Shown here: positions 1 through 8,162 of the stretch, piece after piece
Layout of the letters: every line of letters begins with the position of its first letter
Position numbering within the stretch: the stretch's first letter is position 1
Source: an uncultured Sphingomonas sp.
Lineage (GTDB): Bacteria; Pseudomonadota; Alphaproteobacteria; Sphingomonadales; Sphingomonadaceae
Length of the DNA: 64,000 bases
Assembly (NCBI RefSeq): GCF_913062585.1
Contig: NZ_CAJXWX010000001.1
Coordinates: 248,001 to 312,000 of the forward strand
Direction of reading: 5' to 3'
The notes under the pieces: model-generated
Told to the model about the DNA's origin: nothing
The model's input: only the letters and a program-made list of their open reading frames with translations
Databases searched by the model: none
Made by a program: the position numbers and the translations under genes

Positions 1-62
1 TGACGTCGCTCTATGACGGGCGGGACTATCTGTACGATCTGGTGAAGGCCTATGCCTATTGA
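1..62 (+). CDS. C-terminal end of an unidentified protein (partial)
   Basis: Only the last 19 codons are inside the window. They are read in the frame starting at base 3 and end at TGA 60-62, giving a tail rich in Tyr and Asp (ending DLVKAYAY). This is too little to assign a family. It is called coding because the frame is open to the window edge and is followed directly by an intergenic palindromic repeat, as is seen after other genes here. Confidence 0.4.
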   Translation, partial: TSLYDGRDYLYDLVKAYAY

Positions 63-105
63 GGGCGGTGGGGCCCGCTCTTAGGCCCCATCGACATTCC
101 GTCGG

Positions 106-256
106 CCTATCCCTCCCTCGCCCCTCTTTGAGGGGAGAGGGTTGCGCAGACTTGGTCTTTGCGAAAGCAAAGGCCTTAGTCGGAGCTGGGTGAGGGGTGT
201 GCGCTCGCTTGCCGAGCGCGCGAGCCGAAGGCTCGCCCTCCCCCTCTCCGAGGCCG
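106..256. repeat. intergenic palindromic repeat region
   Basis: This C/T- and G-rich stretch has gagggg/cccctc arms at both ends and an internal tgcgaaagcaaagg segment. It resembles in style the element at 51004-51097 (ccctctc...gagaggg). It fills the space between the partial gene at the left edge and the small gene on the minus strand. No open frame here looks like a real protein. Confidence 0.4.
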
Positions 257-258
257 CC

Positions 259-462
259 TTAATCGTCCGCCGTCACACGAACACAGGCACGGAACCTGCC
301 CGTCTCGCCATCCTCGCGATGCCAGACTTCCACGACGGTGTAATAGTCGAAATAGCCGCCCCGCTCCTTCGAGATCGTATCGCCCCGTCGCGGCAGAAAC
401 GCAAAATCGCCCTCGAAAAGGGCGTGCATCTCGTCTTTTCCGTATATTTCGACCATCGGCAT
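259..462 (-). CDS. small conserved-type hypothetical protein
   Basis: The 67-residue protein is acidic and soluble, with no signal peptide or membrane segment. It starts MPMVEIYGKDEMHAL and has an aromatic core (GGYFDYYTVVEVWH) followed by a short beta-like tail (RFRACVRVTADD). The alternating hydrophobic pattern suggests a small beta-rich fold. Two Met codons lie close together (residues 1 and 3), and either could be the start. It lies downstream of, and in the same direction as, the membrane protein gene at 533-1561, so the two may be cotranscribed. I do not recognise the family and assign no function. Confidence 0.6.
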   Translation of the reverse strand: MPMVEIYGKDEMHALFEGDFAFLPRRGDTISKERGGYFDYYTVVEVWHREDGETGRFRACVRVTADD

Positions 463-532
463 GGGCGTCGTTCCTCAATCGCCACGGGGCGTAACCGCCG
501 CCCGCCCCGTCGGACGAGCGGCGATCCCCGCC

Positions 533-1561
533 TCACGCCGGCTGGTGCACCGGCGGCAGGCGAAGCCGCATCGGCTGGGCCAGCCAGCCGACCACCGTCC
601 GCCGCATCGGCTGCCAGAAGGCCGACAGGGTCAGCAGCGCCGAGCCGATGACGAAGGCGGTGAAGGCCGATCCCAGCTCGACCGCGCCCGCACTGCGGAA
701 CAGCGAGTAGAGCGCGTAGAGCACATAGACGAGGCTGGAGACGAGCAGTGCGCGCCGGTCCACCGCCAGCGCGATGCCGGCGAACACCAGGTAGAGCGCC
801 AGCACGATCACCGCGACGCCCGCACCGATGTCGCCGTTGAACACGCCCAGCATCTGGAAGATCGGATGCGCGATCATGGGTGCGGCGGCGAGGTGCAGCC
901 AGAAGGCGACATCGGCACGCCGGGTCTGACGCTGCGGATCCGACATGTCCCAGCGCATGGCGAGCGCGAAGACGCCGATCCCGCAGATCAGCAGCATCGG
1001 CCATACGCCCTGCTTGATGCCCGGCACCGCCGCCATCAACAGCCCGATCACCATCGCGACCAGCGCCGCCGCCCCCGCCGCGACGGTGATCGGCACCATG
1101 AACCGGCGCCAGTGTAGCCAGGCCGCCCCCGCCGAGACCAGTCCGACGCCCGACGCCGCCAGCGCACCCGCCGTGTCGCCGATATGCGGCCAGAGCGTCT
1201 CGATCGTCCCGATCAGCGCACCCGCGACGCCACCGACAAAGGCGAGCAGCAGCAGGATGCTGGGCAGCGCCATGCGCCGCTTGGCGGTGAAGTAGAAGGC
1301 GAGCATCCATGCCGCGCCCGCGACGAACGCGCCGCCCAAACCATAGCTGAGGCTGAACCCGATCTGCCCCAGCGCGGCCAGCAGCAGCGCGATCGCGATC
1401 GACACGAAGATGTCGTTGAACCCGGTGAGCAGCCGGAAATGCTCCTCGTCGACGGCCGGTGCAGCATGGGATGTCGCGACGTGCCGCCGCAGCGCCGCCG
1501 CGGCATCGGGCGAAATCGCCCCCGCCGCCACCGCGCCGTCAATGTCGCTTTCGCTGTACAT
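533..1561 (-). CDS. DUF2157-like polytopic membrane protein
   Basis: The protein has 342 residues. A soluble N-terminus of about 45 residues (MYSESDIDGAVAAGAISPDA) is followed by about ten hydrophobic helices between residues 50 and 316, and a short basic tail. The arrangement, a small N-terminal helix-turn module and then a run of TM helices, fits the DUF2157 predicted membrane protein group, whose function is not established. The frame stays open well upstream, but the start at 1561 is preferred because GGGGAG sits 9-10 bases before it and an operator-like inverted repeat with a TTGACA element lies just upstream (1600-1629). It is transcribed divergently from the gene at 1679. Confidence 0.75.
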   Translation of the reverse strand: MYSESDIDGAVAAGAISPDAAAALRRHVATSHAAPAVDEEHFRLLTGFNDIFVSIAIALLLAALGQIGFSLSYGLGGAFVAGAAWMLAFYFTAKRRMALPSILLLLAFVGGVAGALIGTIETLWPHIGDTAGALAASGVGLVSAGAAWLHWRRFMVPITVAAGAAALVAMVIGLLMAAVPGIKQGVWPMLLICGIGVFALAMRWDMSDPQRQTRRADVAFWLHLAAAPMIAHPIFQMLGVFNGDIGAGVAVIVLALYLVFAGIALAVDRRALLVSSLVYVLYALYSLFRSAGAVELGSAFTAFVIGSALLTLSAFWQPMRRTVVGWLAQPMRLRLPPVHQPA

Positions 1562-1599
1562 GGACTCGTCTCCCCGTTTCAGAATGAGGGAAGGATGAC

Positions 1600-1629
1600 G
1601 CGCGTGTATTACCATGTCAATACACGCGC
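1600..1629. promoter_or_regulatory. 11-bp perfect inverted repeat, probable operator
   Basis: GCGCGTGTATT (1600-1610) and AATACACGCGC (1619-1629) are exact reverse complements separated by 8 bases. Read on the minus strand, the spacer and right arm contain TTGACA, a good -35 hexamer for the gene that starts at 1561. A dimeric repressor bound here would block that promoter and could also affect the divergent gene at 1679. The arm architecture resembles PadR- or TetR-type operators, but no such regulator is encoded next to it. Confidence 0.55.
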
Positions 1630-1678
1630 CACCGCGGGATCCTCTTGCCAGTGCGCTCTGCGCCGTTACGCTGAAGGC

Positions 1679-2212
1679 ATGAGTTCGGATAGGGAAACGA
1701 ATAAGCCTTATTCCGTCCGGCGGCGCTTGGGCCTGATGGTGCTCATCATGGTGGGCATCGTCGCGTTCGTGACCATGGCCATGGAAATGCAGGATGTGTT
1801 CGGCGTCCCGTTCGACACTAGCTACCGAGTCGTTTGTGCGGCTGCCTGCCTGGTCTTCATCGCCAAGCTGGGCTGGGATTCCTCGGGTGAAGCATGGCCA
1901 TGGGTGGGTTTGGGGCTGGCGACCATCGTCAATCTGGGCCTGTTCTTCACCCCGATCTTCGACCACCCCGCATCGCGCGGCGAGATCCTGTCGTTCGCGA
2001 TGCCCGACTTGGTCGTCGTCATGGCCGCCCGCATAGCCTATTATCCCACAAACGACGTGCATGACCGTGCGGTCCGTCAGCAGTTGGTCGTCGGGCTGAT
2101 CATCGCGGTGGCGCTATGCGCGCTGATCCTGGCCATTGGCTTCGTTCCGGACCATCCGCGGCACGACCGGGTGTCTGCCGATTGGCTGAACGGCACCGCC
2201 ACCTATCGTTAA
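1679..2212 (+). CDS. hypothetical membrane protein, about 5 TM helices
   Basis: The protein has 177 residues. After a short basic cytoplasmic start (SVRRRLG) it has five hydrophobic segments, at roughly residues 17-37, 50-66, 73-92, 102-120 and 130-152, and it ends in a polar tail (HPRHDRVSADW). I do not recognise the family. The ATG at 1679 is chosen as the start. An upstream in-frame ATG near 1595 has a better AGGGAAGG ribosome site, but it would place the inverted repeat 1600-1629 inside the coding sequence and add a non-hydrophobic leader. It is divergent from the DUF2157-like gene and may share its operator. Confidence 0.65.
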   Translation: MSSDRETNKPYSVRRRLGLMVLIMVGIVAFVTMAMEMQDVFGVPFDTSYRVVCAAACLVFIAKLGWDSSGEAWPWVGLGLATIVNLGLFFTPIFDHPASRGEILSFAMPDLVVVMAARIAYYPTNDVHDRAVRQQLVVGLIIAVALCALILAIGFVPDHPRHDRVSADWLNGTATYR

Positions 2213-2270
2213 GCATAGGGCTCGCAATGTCTCGCCCGTACGGGAGCCGATCGACTCGAGGGACTTTGCG

Positions 2271-2585
2271 ATGAAGATGCTCAAGACGGGATTGCTGCTC
2301 GCGCTGGCCGGTGGGGCCATGCTGGGTGCGACGGCCGCGAGCGCACAGGACTGGCGCTATGACGAATATCGCGCGCATCAGGCGGCGCGCGGTGCCGAGG
2401 TCCATGCCTATGAGGCCGGGCGCGACCAGCGCGCGGCGGACACCGCCGCCTATTATGGCGATTACCGCGCCGCCGATGCCTATGCCCATGCCGCCGCCGT
2501 CCGTCGGCACGAGGCACGGCGCGACGTGCATTTCGCCCGACACGAACGCCATGCCGCGCGATGGGACTATTGGCGCGGTTATTGA
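2271..2585 (+). CDS. small exported Tyr/His/Arg/Ala-rich protein
   Basis: The protein has 104 residues. A clear Sec signal peptide (KMLKTGLLLALAGGAM...) ends at ATAASA-QD, near residue 26. The mature part of about 78 residues is low-complexity, rich in Ala, His, Arg and Tyr, with repeated motifs such as AYYGDYRAADAYAH. It has no cysteines and no lipobox. The product should be periplasmic or secreted, and the function is unknown. A strong terminator follows 18 bases after the stop, so it is probably a single-gene transcript. Confidence 0.7.
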   Translation: MKMLKTGLLLALAGGAMLGATAASAQDWRYDEYRAHQAARGAEVHAYEAGRDQRAADTAAYYGDYRAADAYAHAAAVRRHEARRDVHFARHERHAARWDYWRGY

Positions 2586-2603
2586 GGCGGTTGCCAGAAC
2601 GCG

Positions 2604-2640
2604 AAAAGGGCCGGTGCGAGGGGTTCGCACCGGCCCTTTT
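2604..2640 (+). terminator. Rho-independent terminator
   Basis: This is a perfect 16-bp stem: AAAAGGGCCGGTGCGA at 2604-2619 pairs with 2625-2640, with a 5-base loop and a TTTT end. Because the arms are A4/T4 tailed it can act in both directions, ending the exported-protein gene on the plus strand and rpoZ (stop at 2664) on the minus strand. Confidence 0.85.
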
Positions 2641-2663
2641 CTTTGGGAAGGATCGACGGCGGA

Positions 2664-3008
2664 TCAGCCGTCGTAATCGGCACCCAGATTCTGGTTGCGC
2701 GGCGGGGCGGCGGCGGTCAGGCGCAGCGCCTCGGCCGAGGCCTGCAGGCTGCCGACATCGTCCGCCTCGTCCTCGTCGTCGATCTGGACACGCTGCAGGC
2801 TGTTGACCACGGCTTCTTCCAGATGGGTCGGGCGAACCGTTTCCTCGGCGATCTCGCGCAGAGCCACGACCGGGTTTTTGTCGCGATCGCGATCGACGGT
2901 CAGGTCGGCCCCGCCCGAAATCTGACGAGCCCGCTGCGCCGCGAACAGCACCAGATCGAAACGGTTGGGAATCTTGTCGACGCAATCCTCGACGGTGACG
3001 CGCGCCAT
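2664..3008 (-). CDS. rpoZ: DNA-directed RNA polymerase omega subunit
   Basis: The protein has 114 residues. The N-terminal half carries the omega signature: [20 protein letters not shown], then [11 protein letters not shown] and the [13 protein letters not shown] segment that contacts beta-prime. Omega assists folding of beta-prime and assembly of the polymerase. The acidic C-terminal extension ([10 protein letters not shown] onward) is common in alphaproteobacterial omegas. The start at 3008 is preferred over an upstream ATG at 3107 because GAAGGAC lies 7 bases before it and homology begins there. The bidirectional terminator at 2604-2640 lies downstream. Confidence 0.95.
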   Translation of the reverse strand: MARVTVEDCVDKIPNRFDLVLFAAQRARQISGGADLTVDRDRDKNPVVALREIAEETVRPTHLEEAVVNSLQRVQIDDEDEADDVGSLQASAEALRLTAAAPPRNQNLGADYDG

Positions 3009-3060
3009 GCGTGTGTCCTTCGCAAATAATGCTGGGATGAAAGCAGGCCACCTAACAGCA

Positions 3061-4344
3061 ATGGTCGCACAAGTCAAAAGCCGCGCATCGTGCAACGCAT
3101 ATGTCACGTCGCCCGTTACGCTTTCGTCAGGATCACCGGGCGGTCAGGAGTTCGCCATTTCGTCACCCGTCCCACCCGAACAGCCCGTCTTTCCGGTCGA
3201 TGGCCACAGGCTGACCCTGCTCGACACCGGGCCGCGCCGGCTGGAGGCCCTGCTGGCGCTGATCGAGGGTGCGCGGAGCAGCCTGCGCATCCTCTATTAT
3301 ATCTATGCCGACGACACGACCGGGCGGCGGGTGCGCGATGCGATGATCGCCGCGCGCGCCCGCGGGGTCACGGTGTCCGTGGTGGTCGACGGTTTCGGTG
3401 CGGGCGCGGACGAGGCGTTCTTCCGCCCGCTGGTCGAGACGGGCGCGCGGCTGTCGCGGTTCGAGCCGCGCTTCGGCCGCCGCTATCTGCTGCGCAACCA
3501 TCAGAAGCTGGCGCTCGCCGATGCCGAGGGGCCTTCGCCCCGGATCATCATCGGCGGCTTCAACATCGAGGACGATTATTTCGGCACCCCCGCCGACCAG
3601 AGCTGGCGCGACCTGGGCCTGCTGGTCGAAGGGCCGGCGGCGGCGCGGATGGCGGGCTATTTCGATGCACTGTTCGCCTGGACGCAGGATGCCAAGGGGC
3701 GGTTGCGCGACCTGAACAAGGCGCTGGCGCATTGGAGCGAGTCGCACGGGCGGCTGCGCTGGCTGATCGGCGGGCCGACGCGGCGGCTGTCGCCCTGGGC
3801 GCGGACGGTGCGCGACGATATGCGGCGGGGCCAGCGGATCGACGTGATCGCCGCCTATTTCACCCCGAGTCCCTCGCTGTTGCGGCGACTGGACCGCGCG
3901 GGGCGGCGCGACGCGGCGGTGCGAATCGTGACGGCAGGCAAATCGGACAATGACGCGACGATCGCGGCGGCGCGCTTCACCTATGCGGGCCTGCTGCGAA
4001 AAGGTGTGCGCATCTATGAGTATCAGCTCACCAAGCTGCACACCAAATTATATGCGATCGACGATGTCGTGCATGTCGGATCGGCCAATTTCGACATGCG
4101 CAGCCTGTTCGTGAATCTGGAGCTGATGCTGCGGATAGAGGACGCCGCCTTTGCCGCCCATGTCCGCGCCTATGTCGATGGAGAAGTGGCGCGGTCGGAG
4201 GCGATTACGCCGGACTGGTACAAGCGCAACACCGGCTGGTTCCAGCGGCTGCGGCAATTCGCGGCCTATCTGCTGATCGCGGTGATCGACCCGTCGGTAT
4301 CGCGGGGGCTGAATTTCGGGATCGAGTCGCCCGACGGGGATTAG
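3061..4344 (+). CDS. phospholipase D family protein (cardiolipin synthase-like)
   Basis: The protein has 427 residues from this start. It carries two PLD catalytic motifs: HQKLALAD near residue 147 followed by GGFN, and HTKLYAID near residue 326 followed by VGSANFD. Two HKD motifs form one active site in phosphatidyltransferases such as cardiolipin synthase. The ends [12 protein letters not shown] and [14 protein letters not shown] suggest a peripheral membrane association. The start is uncertain: ATGs at 2965, 3037 and 3061 are in frame and none has a good ribosome site. A CAGGAG at 3145 precedes only an ATT codon. Homology to the family begins around 3190. It is divergent from rpoZ, and a palindromic repeat separates it from the next gene. 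Confidence 0.85.
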   Translation: MVAQVKSRASCNAYVTSPVTLSSGSPGGQEFAISSPVPPEQPVFPVDGHRLTLLDTGPRRLEALLALIEGARSSLRILYYIYADDTTGRRVRDAMIAARARGVTVSVVVDGFGAGADEAFFRPLVETGARLSRFEPRFGRRYLLRNHQKLALADAEGPSPRIIIGGFNIEDDYFGTPADQSWRDLGLLVEGPAAARMAGYFDALFAWTQDAKGRLRDLNKALAHWSESHGRLRWLIGGPTRRLSPWARTVRDDMRRGQRIDVIAAYFTPSPSLLRRLDRAGRRDAAVRIVTAGKSDNDATIAAARFTYAGLLRKGVRIYEYQLTKLHTKLYAIDDVVHVGSANFDMRSLFVNLELMLRIEDAAFAAHVRAYVDGEVARSEAITPDWYKRNTGWFQRLRQFAAYLLIAVIDPSVSRGLNFGIESPDGD

Positions 4345-4352
4345 GGATTAGA

Positions 4353-4469
4353 TTCCTCCCCTGTAAGGGGAGGGGGACCAGCGAAGCTGGTGGAGGGGTG
4401 TCCCCCCTCTCGATAGCGGGATACCCCTCCGTCGCGCTTCGCGCGCCACCTCCCCTTGCAGGGGAGGAA
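4353..4469. repeat. intergenic repeat family A, copy 1
   Basis: The outer arms TTCCTCCCCTGTAAGGGGAGG and CCTCCCCTTGCAGGGGAGGAA enclose secondary arms (gaagctgg/tggaggggtg and acccctccgtcgcgcttcgc). Each outer arm is itself a small hairpin and the two can also pair with each other. It lies between the convergent ends of the PLD gene and the methyltransferase gene. Confidence 0.8.
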
Positions 4470-4479
4470 TATTTTAGCG

Positions 4480-5094
4480 TCAGTCCTTCCACGCCCAATA
4501 GAGCTGGGCCGGTGGCACGTTCCACCATTCCATATCGTGGTCGATATTGTCCCAGTGCGGAACCAGGAAGTCCTTCACCTTGGGACTGAACTGATAGACC
4601 AGGAAGGCGCCGCCGGGGCGCAGCACGTCATGCGTGCCGCGCGCGATCGCCGGACCTACGCCGGGCGGCAGGGTCGAGAAGGGCAGGCCCGACAGGACGT
4701 AATCGGCATGGTCGAAGCCATGGTCGCGCACGATCTTCTGCACGTCCGCCGCCGATCCGTTCACCGCCTTGAAGCGCGAGTCGATAATCGTGTGGCGCAG
4801 ATAGTCGCAGAAATCGGCATTGGTATCGATCGCGATCAGCGTCGCGTCGGGCGCCATGCGCTCCAGGACCGGGCGGCAGAAGGTGCCGACGCCGGGGCCA
4901 TATTCCACGAACAGCTTGGTGTTGGCCCAGTCGACCGGCCCCAGCATCTTGCGGATCAGCTTGCCCGACGACGGAATGATCGAGCCCACCATCACCGGAT
5001 GCTTCAGAAATTGCTGAAAAAACATCTGACCGGGCGAGGGATAACCTGTGGCGTCGGTGCGGGACTTGCGCGCGGCGGTGGTCGAGCTGGGCAT
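4480..5094 (-). CDS. class I SAM methyltransferase, PmtA-like phospholipid N-methyltransferase
   Basis: The protein has 204 residues. It opens with an amphipathic segment typical of PmtA/OlsG-type enzymes (FFQQFLKHPVMVGSIIPSSG, about residues 25-44). The SAM-binding motif I follows (VEYGPGVGTF near residue 65), then an acidic loop (AIDTNADFC) and motif IV-like LSGLPFS. The family methylates phosphatidylethanolamine or ornithine lipids at the inner membrane face. Length and order match the short rhizobial Pmt type. The exact substrate is inferred. It is convergent with the neighbouring PLD-family lipid enzyme. Confidence 0.75.
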   Translation of the reverse strand: MPSSTTAARKSRTDATGYPSPGQMFFQQFLKHPVMVGSIIPSSGKLIRKMLGPVDWANTKLFVEYGPGVGTFCRPVLERMAPDATLIAIDTNADFCDYLRHTIIDSRFKAVNGSAADVQKIVRDHGFDHADYVLSGLPFSTLPPGVGPAIARGTHDVLRPGGAFLVYQFSPKVKDFLVPHWDNIDHDMEWWNVPPAQLYWAWKD

Positions 5095-5609
5095 CGAGTT
5101 CCTGTCGTTCGTGATCCCCGCGTAAGGGACGCGCGAGGGAAATCCCCTCGTCGCACAGGTGCCGAACGACTTTCAAGCTGTTGGGTTGCGGCGGGTAAAC
5201 GCATTCCGTCGCAAAGCGGACTTGATCGACAGGGGAAAGTCCTGGTCCGTCCAGGACGGATCGCGGTGATTTTCGTGTCGCAGCCCATGGTTGGTGGCGC
5301 GCAAGGCCATACCGAAGCGACGAAGGCGATGGACCGGCTTGCCGCGTGGCAACCCGGATATTGTGCCGTCGAGAGCGCGCGCGGGCGGAATGGTATTCGG
5401 CTTATGAGGTCGCAGTGGCCGAGGTGGGGCGGAGTTGTAGGTGGGAGCAGAGATAGCGGCTTATGCCAACACTCTCCCCAGGCACGCCCCTCCCACAGGC
5501 GGGAGGGGATGGGGGAGGGTTTGGAGTCTCACAGAGACTATCGCCTGTGGCGCTACCCCCACCCCAAACCCCTCCCCCGTCCCGGAGGAGGGGCTTTAAG
5601 GAGGACCCG
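5095..5609. other. 515-bp gap: unassigned sequence plus repeat B1
   Basis: The left 380 bases hold no convincing gene. A plus-strand frame from 5287 is open but has no ribosome site and runs into repeat sequence. A 7-bp hairpin (GTCCTGG/CCAGGAC, 5239-5257) may be part of the promoter or leader of the methyltransferase gene on the minus strand. The right part, from 5486, is repeat family B. Confidence 0.4.
5486..5595. repeat. intergenic repeat family B, copy 1
   Basis: The outer arms cccctcccacaggcgggagggg and cccctcccccgtcccggaggagggg flank a core with gagtctcacagagac and cctgtggc. The same core recurs in copies 2 and 4 of this family. It lies just downstream of the AAA+ ATPase gene on the minus strand. 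Confidence 0.75.
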
Positions 5610-7901
5610 CTACGGCTGCTTATCCCCTCTCGGCGTCAGCATTCCCGGCGCGATGAATCCGATCGGCTGGATAGCCGCCGCCTCCTGCTTCAGCCGGGCG
5701 GCGATCTGTTCGTAGTCGCGCTCCATCTCGGGCGTCACGCTCGCACGCGCCTCGGTCAGCGCCTCGTCAAAGGCCGCCATGTCGACCTGGGTCGCGCCCA
5801 GCGAACGCCGCAGCGCGATCAGGCCCGCGCGGCGCACCACATCGCCCAGATCGGCACCGGTAAAGCGATCGGTCCGCGCCGCCACGTCGTCCAGGTCCAC
5901 ATCCGCTGCCAGCGGCATCTTGGCGGTCTGGATGCCCAGGATGCGCCGCCGCCCCGCCTTGTCCGGCACGCCGACATAGATCAGCTCGTCGAACCGACCA
6001 GGCCGCAGCAGCGCGGGATCGACAAGGTTGGGCCGGTTGGTCGCACCGATCACGACGACCGACTGCAACTCCTCCAGCCCATCCATCTCGGCGAGGATGG
6101 TGTTGACCACCCGCTCCGTCACCTGTGGCTCGCCCAGGCCACCGCCGCGCGCGGGGACCAGCGAATCGAGTTCGTCGATGAAGATCACCGTGGGCGCTAC
6201 CTGCCGCGCACGGGCGAACAGACGGGTGATCTGCTGCTCGCTCTCGCCATACCATTTGGACAACAGGTCGCTGGACTTGGTGGCGATGAAATTGGCCTGC
6301 GCCTCGCGCGCCACCGCCTTGGCGAGCAGCGTCTTGCCGGTGCCCGGCGGACCATAGAGCAGAAATCCCTTGGCCGGGCGAATACCGAGTCGCCGGAAGG
6401 CATCCGGGTCCTTCAGCGGCAGTTCGACCCCTTCCTTCAACTTCATCTGCGCGGTGTCGAGCCCGCCGACATCGTCCCAGCGGACGGTCGGGGCCTGCAC
6501 CATCACCTCGCGCATCGCCGAGGGCTGGACGCGCTTCAGCGCCTCCAGGAAATCCTCGCGCGTCACCGACAGGGTATCGAGCACCTCGGCCGGAATCGTC
6601 CGCTCCTCCAGGTTCAGGCGCGGCATGATCCGCCGCACCGCCTCGATCGCCGCCTCGCGGGTCAGCGCCGCCAGGTCCGCGCCGACGAAACCGAAGGTCG
6701 TGCGCGCCAGCTCGGCCAGATCGACCTTGTCGCCCAGCGGCATACCGCGCGTGTGGATGCCCAGGATCTCGCGCCGCCCACGCTCGTCGGGCACGCCGAC
6801 CACGATCTCGCGGTCGAAGCGGCCCGGCCGCCGCAGCGCCTCGTCGATCGCCTCGGGCCGGTTGGTGGCGGCGATGATGACCAGATTCGCGCGCGCCTCC
6901 AGCCCGTCCATCAGGGTCAGCAGTTGCGCGACGAGCCGCTTCTCCGCCTCACCCTGCACCCGGTCGCGCTTGGGGGCGATCGAGTCGATTTCGTCGATGA
7001 ACACGATCGAGGGCGCGGACTTGGTCGCTTCCTCGAAAATGTCGCGCAGGCGCTGTTCCGACTCGCCGTATGCCGAGCCCATGATCTCGGGGCCGTTGAT
7101 CAGGAAGAATTGCGCATCCGATTCATTGGCGACCGCGCGGGCGAGGCGCGTCTTGCCGGTGCCGGGCGGCCCATGGAGCAGCACGCCCTTGGGCGGCTCG
7201 ACGCCCAGCCGCTCGAACAGTTCGGGATAGCGCAAGGGAAGCTCGACCATCTCGCGCAGCTGGTCGATGGTCGAGGCCATGCCGCCGATATCGTCATAGG
7301 TGACGTCGGCACGCCGCGCCTCGCGCGGTTCCTCATATTCGGGGCGCAGCTCGACCTCGGTATTCTCGTCGATATGCACCACGCCCTTGGGGCTGGCCGC
7401 GACGACCGCGAGGCGGATCTCCTGCAGCGCGTAAGCCGGCGCGTTCATGAACTGCGCGACGCCCGGCGGCATGTTGGTGACGCGTTGCTGCCCCGCCGTC
7501 GCCACCACGTCGCCCTGGCACAGCGGCCGGTTGAAGAAGGTGCGCTTCAGCGCCTGGGCCGAGCCCTGGAGTCGCAGATTCTGTTGCGCGGGCGCGAAGA
7601 CGACACGCGTCGCAGGTTTCGATTCGACGCGGCGCACCTCGACGAAATCGCCCGAACCGACGCCCGCATTGGCCCGCTGCAACCCGTCGATGCGCAGCAG
7701 GTCGAGCCCCTCGTCCTCGGGATAGGGCGCGACCGCGCGCGCGGGGGTCGCCTGCTTGCCGACGATCTCCACCACATCGCCCTCGGTGATGCCCAGCGTG
7801 GCCATCAGGGTGCGCGGCAGATGGGCCAGGCCGCGCCCGGAATCCTCGGGGCGGCTGTTCGCCACCTGTATCTTGCGGGTCGGCGCGTCGCTGTCGGCCA
7901 T
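5610..7901 (-). CDS. CDC48/p97-family double AAA+ ATPase
   Basis: The protein has 763 residues in the three-part CDC48 layout. An N-terminal substrate/cofactor domain (about 1-200) includes a double-psi-barrel-like part with RTLMATLGITEGDVVEIVGK. The D1 module has Walker A GPPGTGKT near residue 244 and Walker B IVFIDEID near 300. The D2 module has a second GPPGTGKT near 520 and VIFIDELD near 572. Both modules keep the RPGRFD arginine-finger segment, and D1 keeps the sensor asparagine (AATNRPEAIDE). The archaeal and eukaryotic relatives unfold proteins as hexamers, and the bacterial homologues are little characterised. The start at 7901 has AAGGGACG just before it. The gene stands alone, and its adaptor or partner protease is not nearby. 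Confidence 0.9.
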   Translation of the reverse strand: MADSDAPTRKIQVANSRPEDSGRGLAHLPRTLMATLGITEGDVVEIVGKQATPARAVAPYPEDEGLDLLRIDGLQRANAGVGSGDFVEVRRVESKPATRVVFAPAQQNLRLQGSAQALKRTFFNRPLCQGDVVATAGQQRVTNMPPGVAQFMNAPAYALQEIRLAVVAASPKGVVHIDENTEVELRPEYEEPREARRADVTYDDIGGMASTIDQLREMVELPLRYPELFERLGVEPPKGVLLHGPPGTGKTRLARAVANESDAQFFLINGPEIMGSAYGESEQRLRDIFEEATKSAPSIVFIDEIDSIAPKRDRVQGEAEKRLVAQLLTLMDGLEARANLVIIAATNRPEAIDEALRRPGRFDREIVVGVPDERGRREILGIHTRGMPLGDKVDLAELARTTFGFVGADLAALTREAAIEAVRRIMPRLNLEERTIPAEVLDTLSVTREDFLEALKRVQPSAMREVMVQAPTVRWDDVGGLDTAQMKLKEGVELPLKDPDAFRRLGIRPAKGFLLYGPPGTGKTLLAKAVAREAQANFIATKSSDLLSKWYGESEQQITRLFARARQVAPTVIFIDELDSLVPARGGGLGEPQVTERVVNTILAEMDGLEELQSVVVIGATNRPNLVDPALLRPGRFDELIYVGVPDKAGRRRILGIQTAKMPLAADVDLDDVAARTDRFTGADLGDVVRRAGLIALRRSLGATQVDMAAFDEALTEARASVTPEMERDYEQIAARLKQEAAAIQPIGFIAPGMLTPRGDKQP

Positions 7902-8075
7902 GATCGTCCCTTGGCAAAGTGTCTGAACACGAAAGCGCGGGACGTGGGGGCGGGTTCCGGCCCGCGAAAGACCGGCCGGCCGAGCAGAGGCAAAAAAAAG
8001 GGCCGATCGAAACGACCAGCCCGTAAAAGTTTTTAGGAGAGGATGCCTGAAAGGCCCGTTCCTTTTGCGGTGCGA

Positions 8076-8128
8076 AACATTATGTTGCAAGTGCGAAAAG
8101 CTTGGCTTTGATTGCATTTTATGCAATC
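8076..8128. promoter_or_regulatory. inverted repeats upstream of the LysR gene
   Basis: GATTGCAT-TTT-ATGCAATC (8110-8128) is a perfect 8-bp-arm palindrome with the T-N11-A form of LysR operators. A second palindrome, AACAT-T-ATGTT, lies at 8076-8086. Both are in the 261-bp region between divergent genes, and the first ends 34 bases before the LysR start. Autoregulation by the adjacent LysR protein is a reasonable inference. Confidence 0.5.
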
Positions 8129-8162
8129 CCTTGCCCCATAGGTCAATGAGTACAGGTGCGAC

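Noticed and set aside
5095..5485. Possible gene from 5287 on the plus strand
   Set aside because: It lacks a ribosome site and extends into repeat B1; composition is not protein-like.
5463..8036. 857-codon open frame on the plus strand
   Set aside because: It runs exactly opposite the CDC48-like ATPase and is an antisense shadow caused by high GC; its translation is rich in Arg, His, Gln and Ala with no domain.
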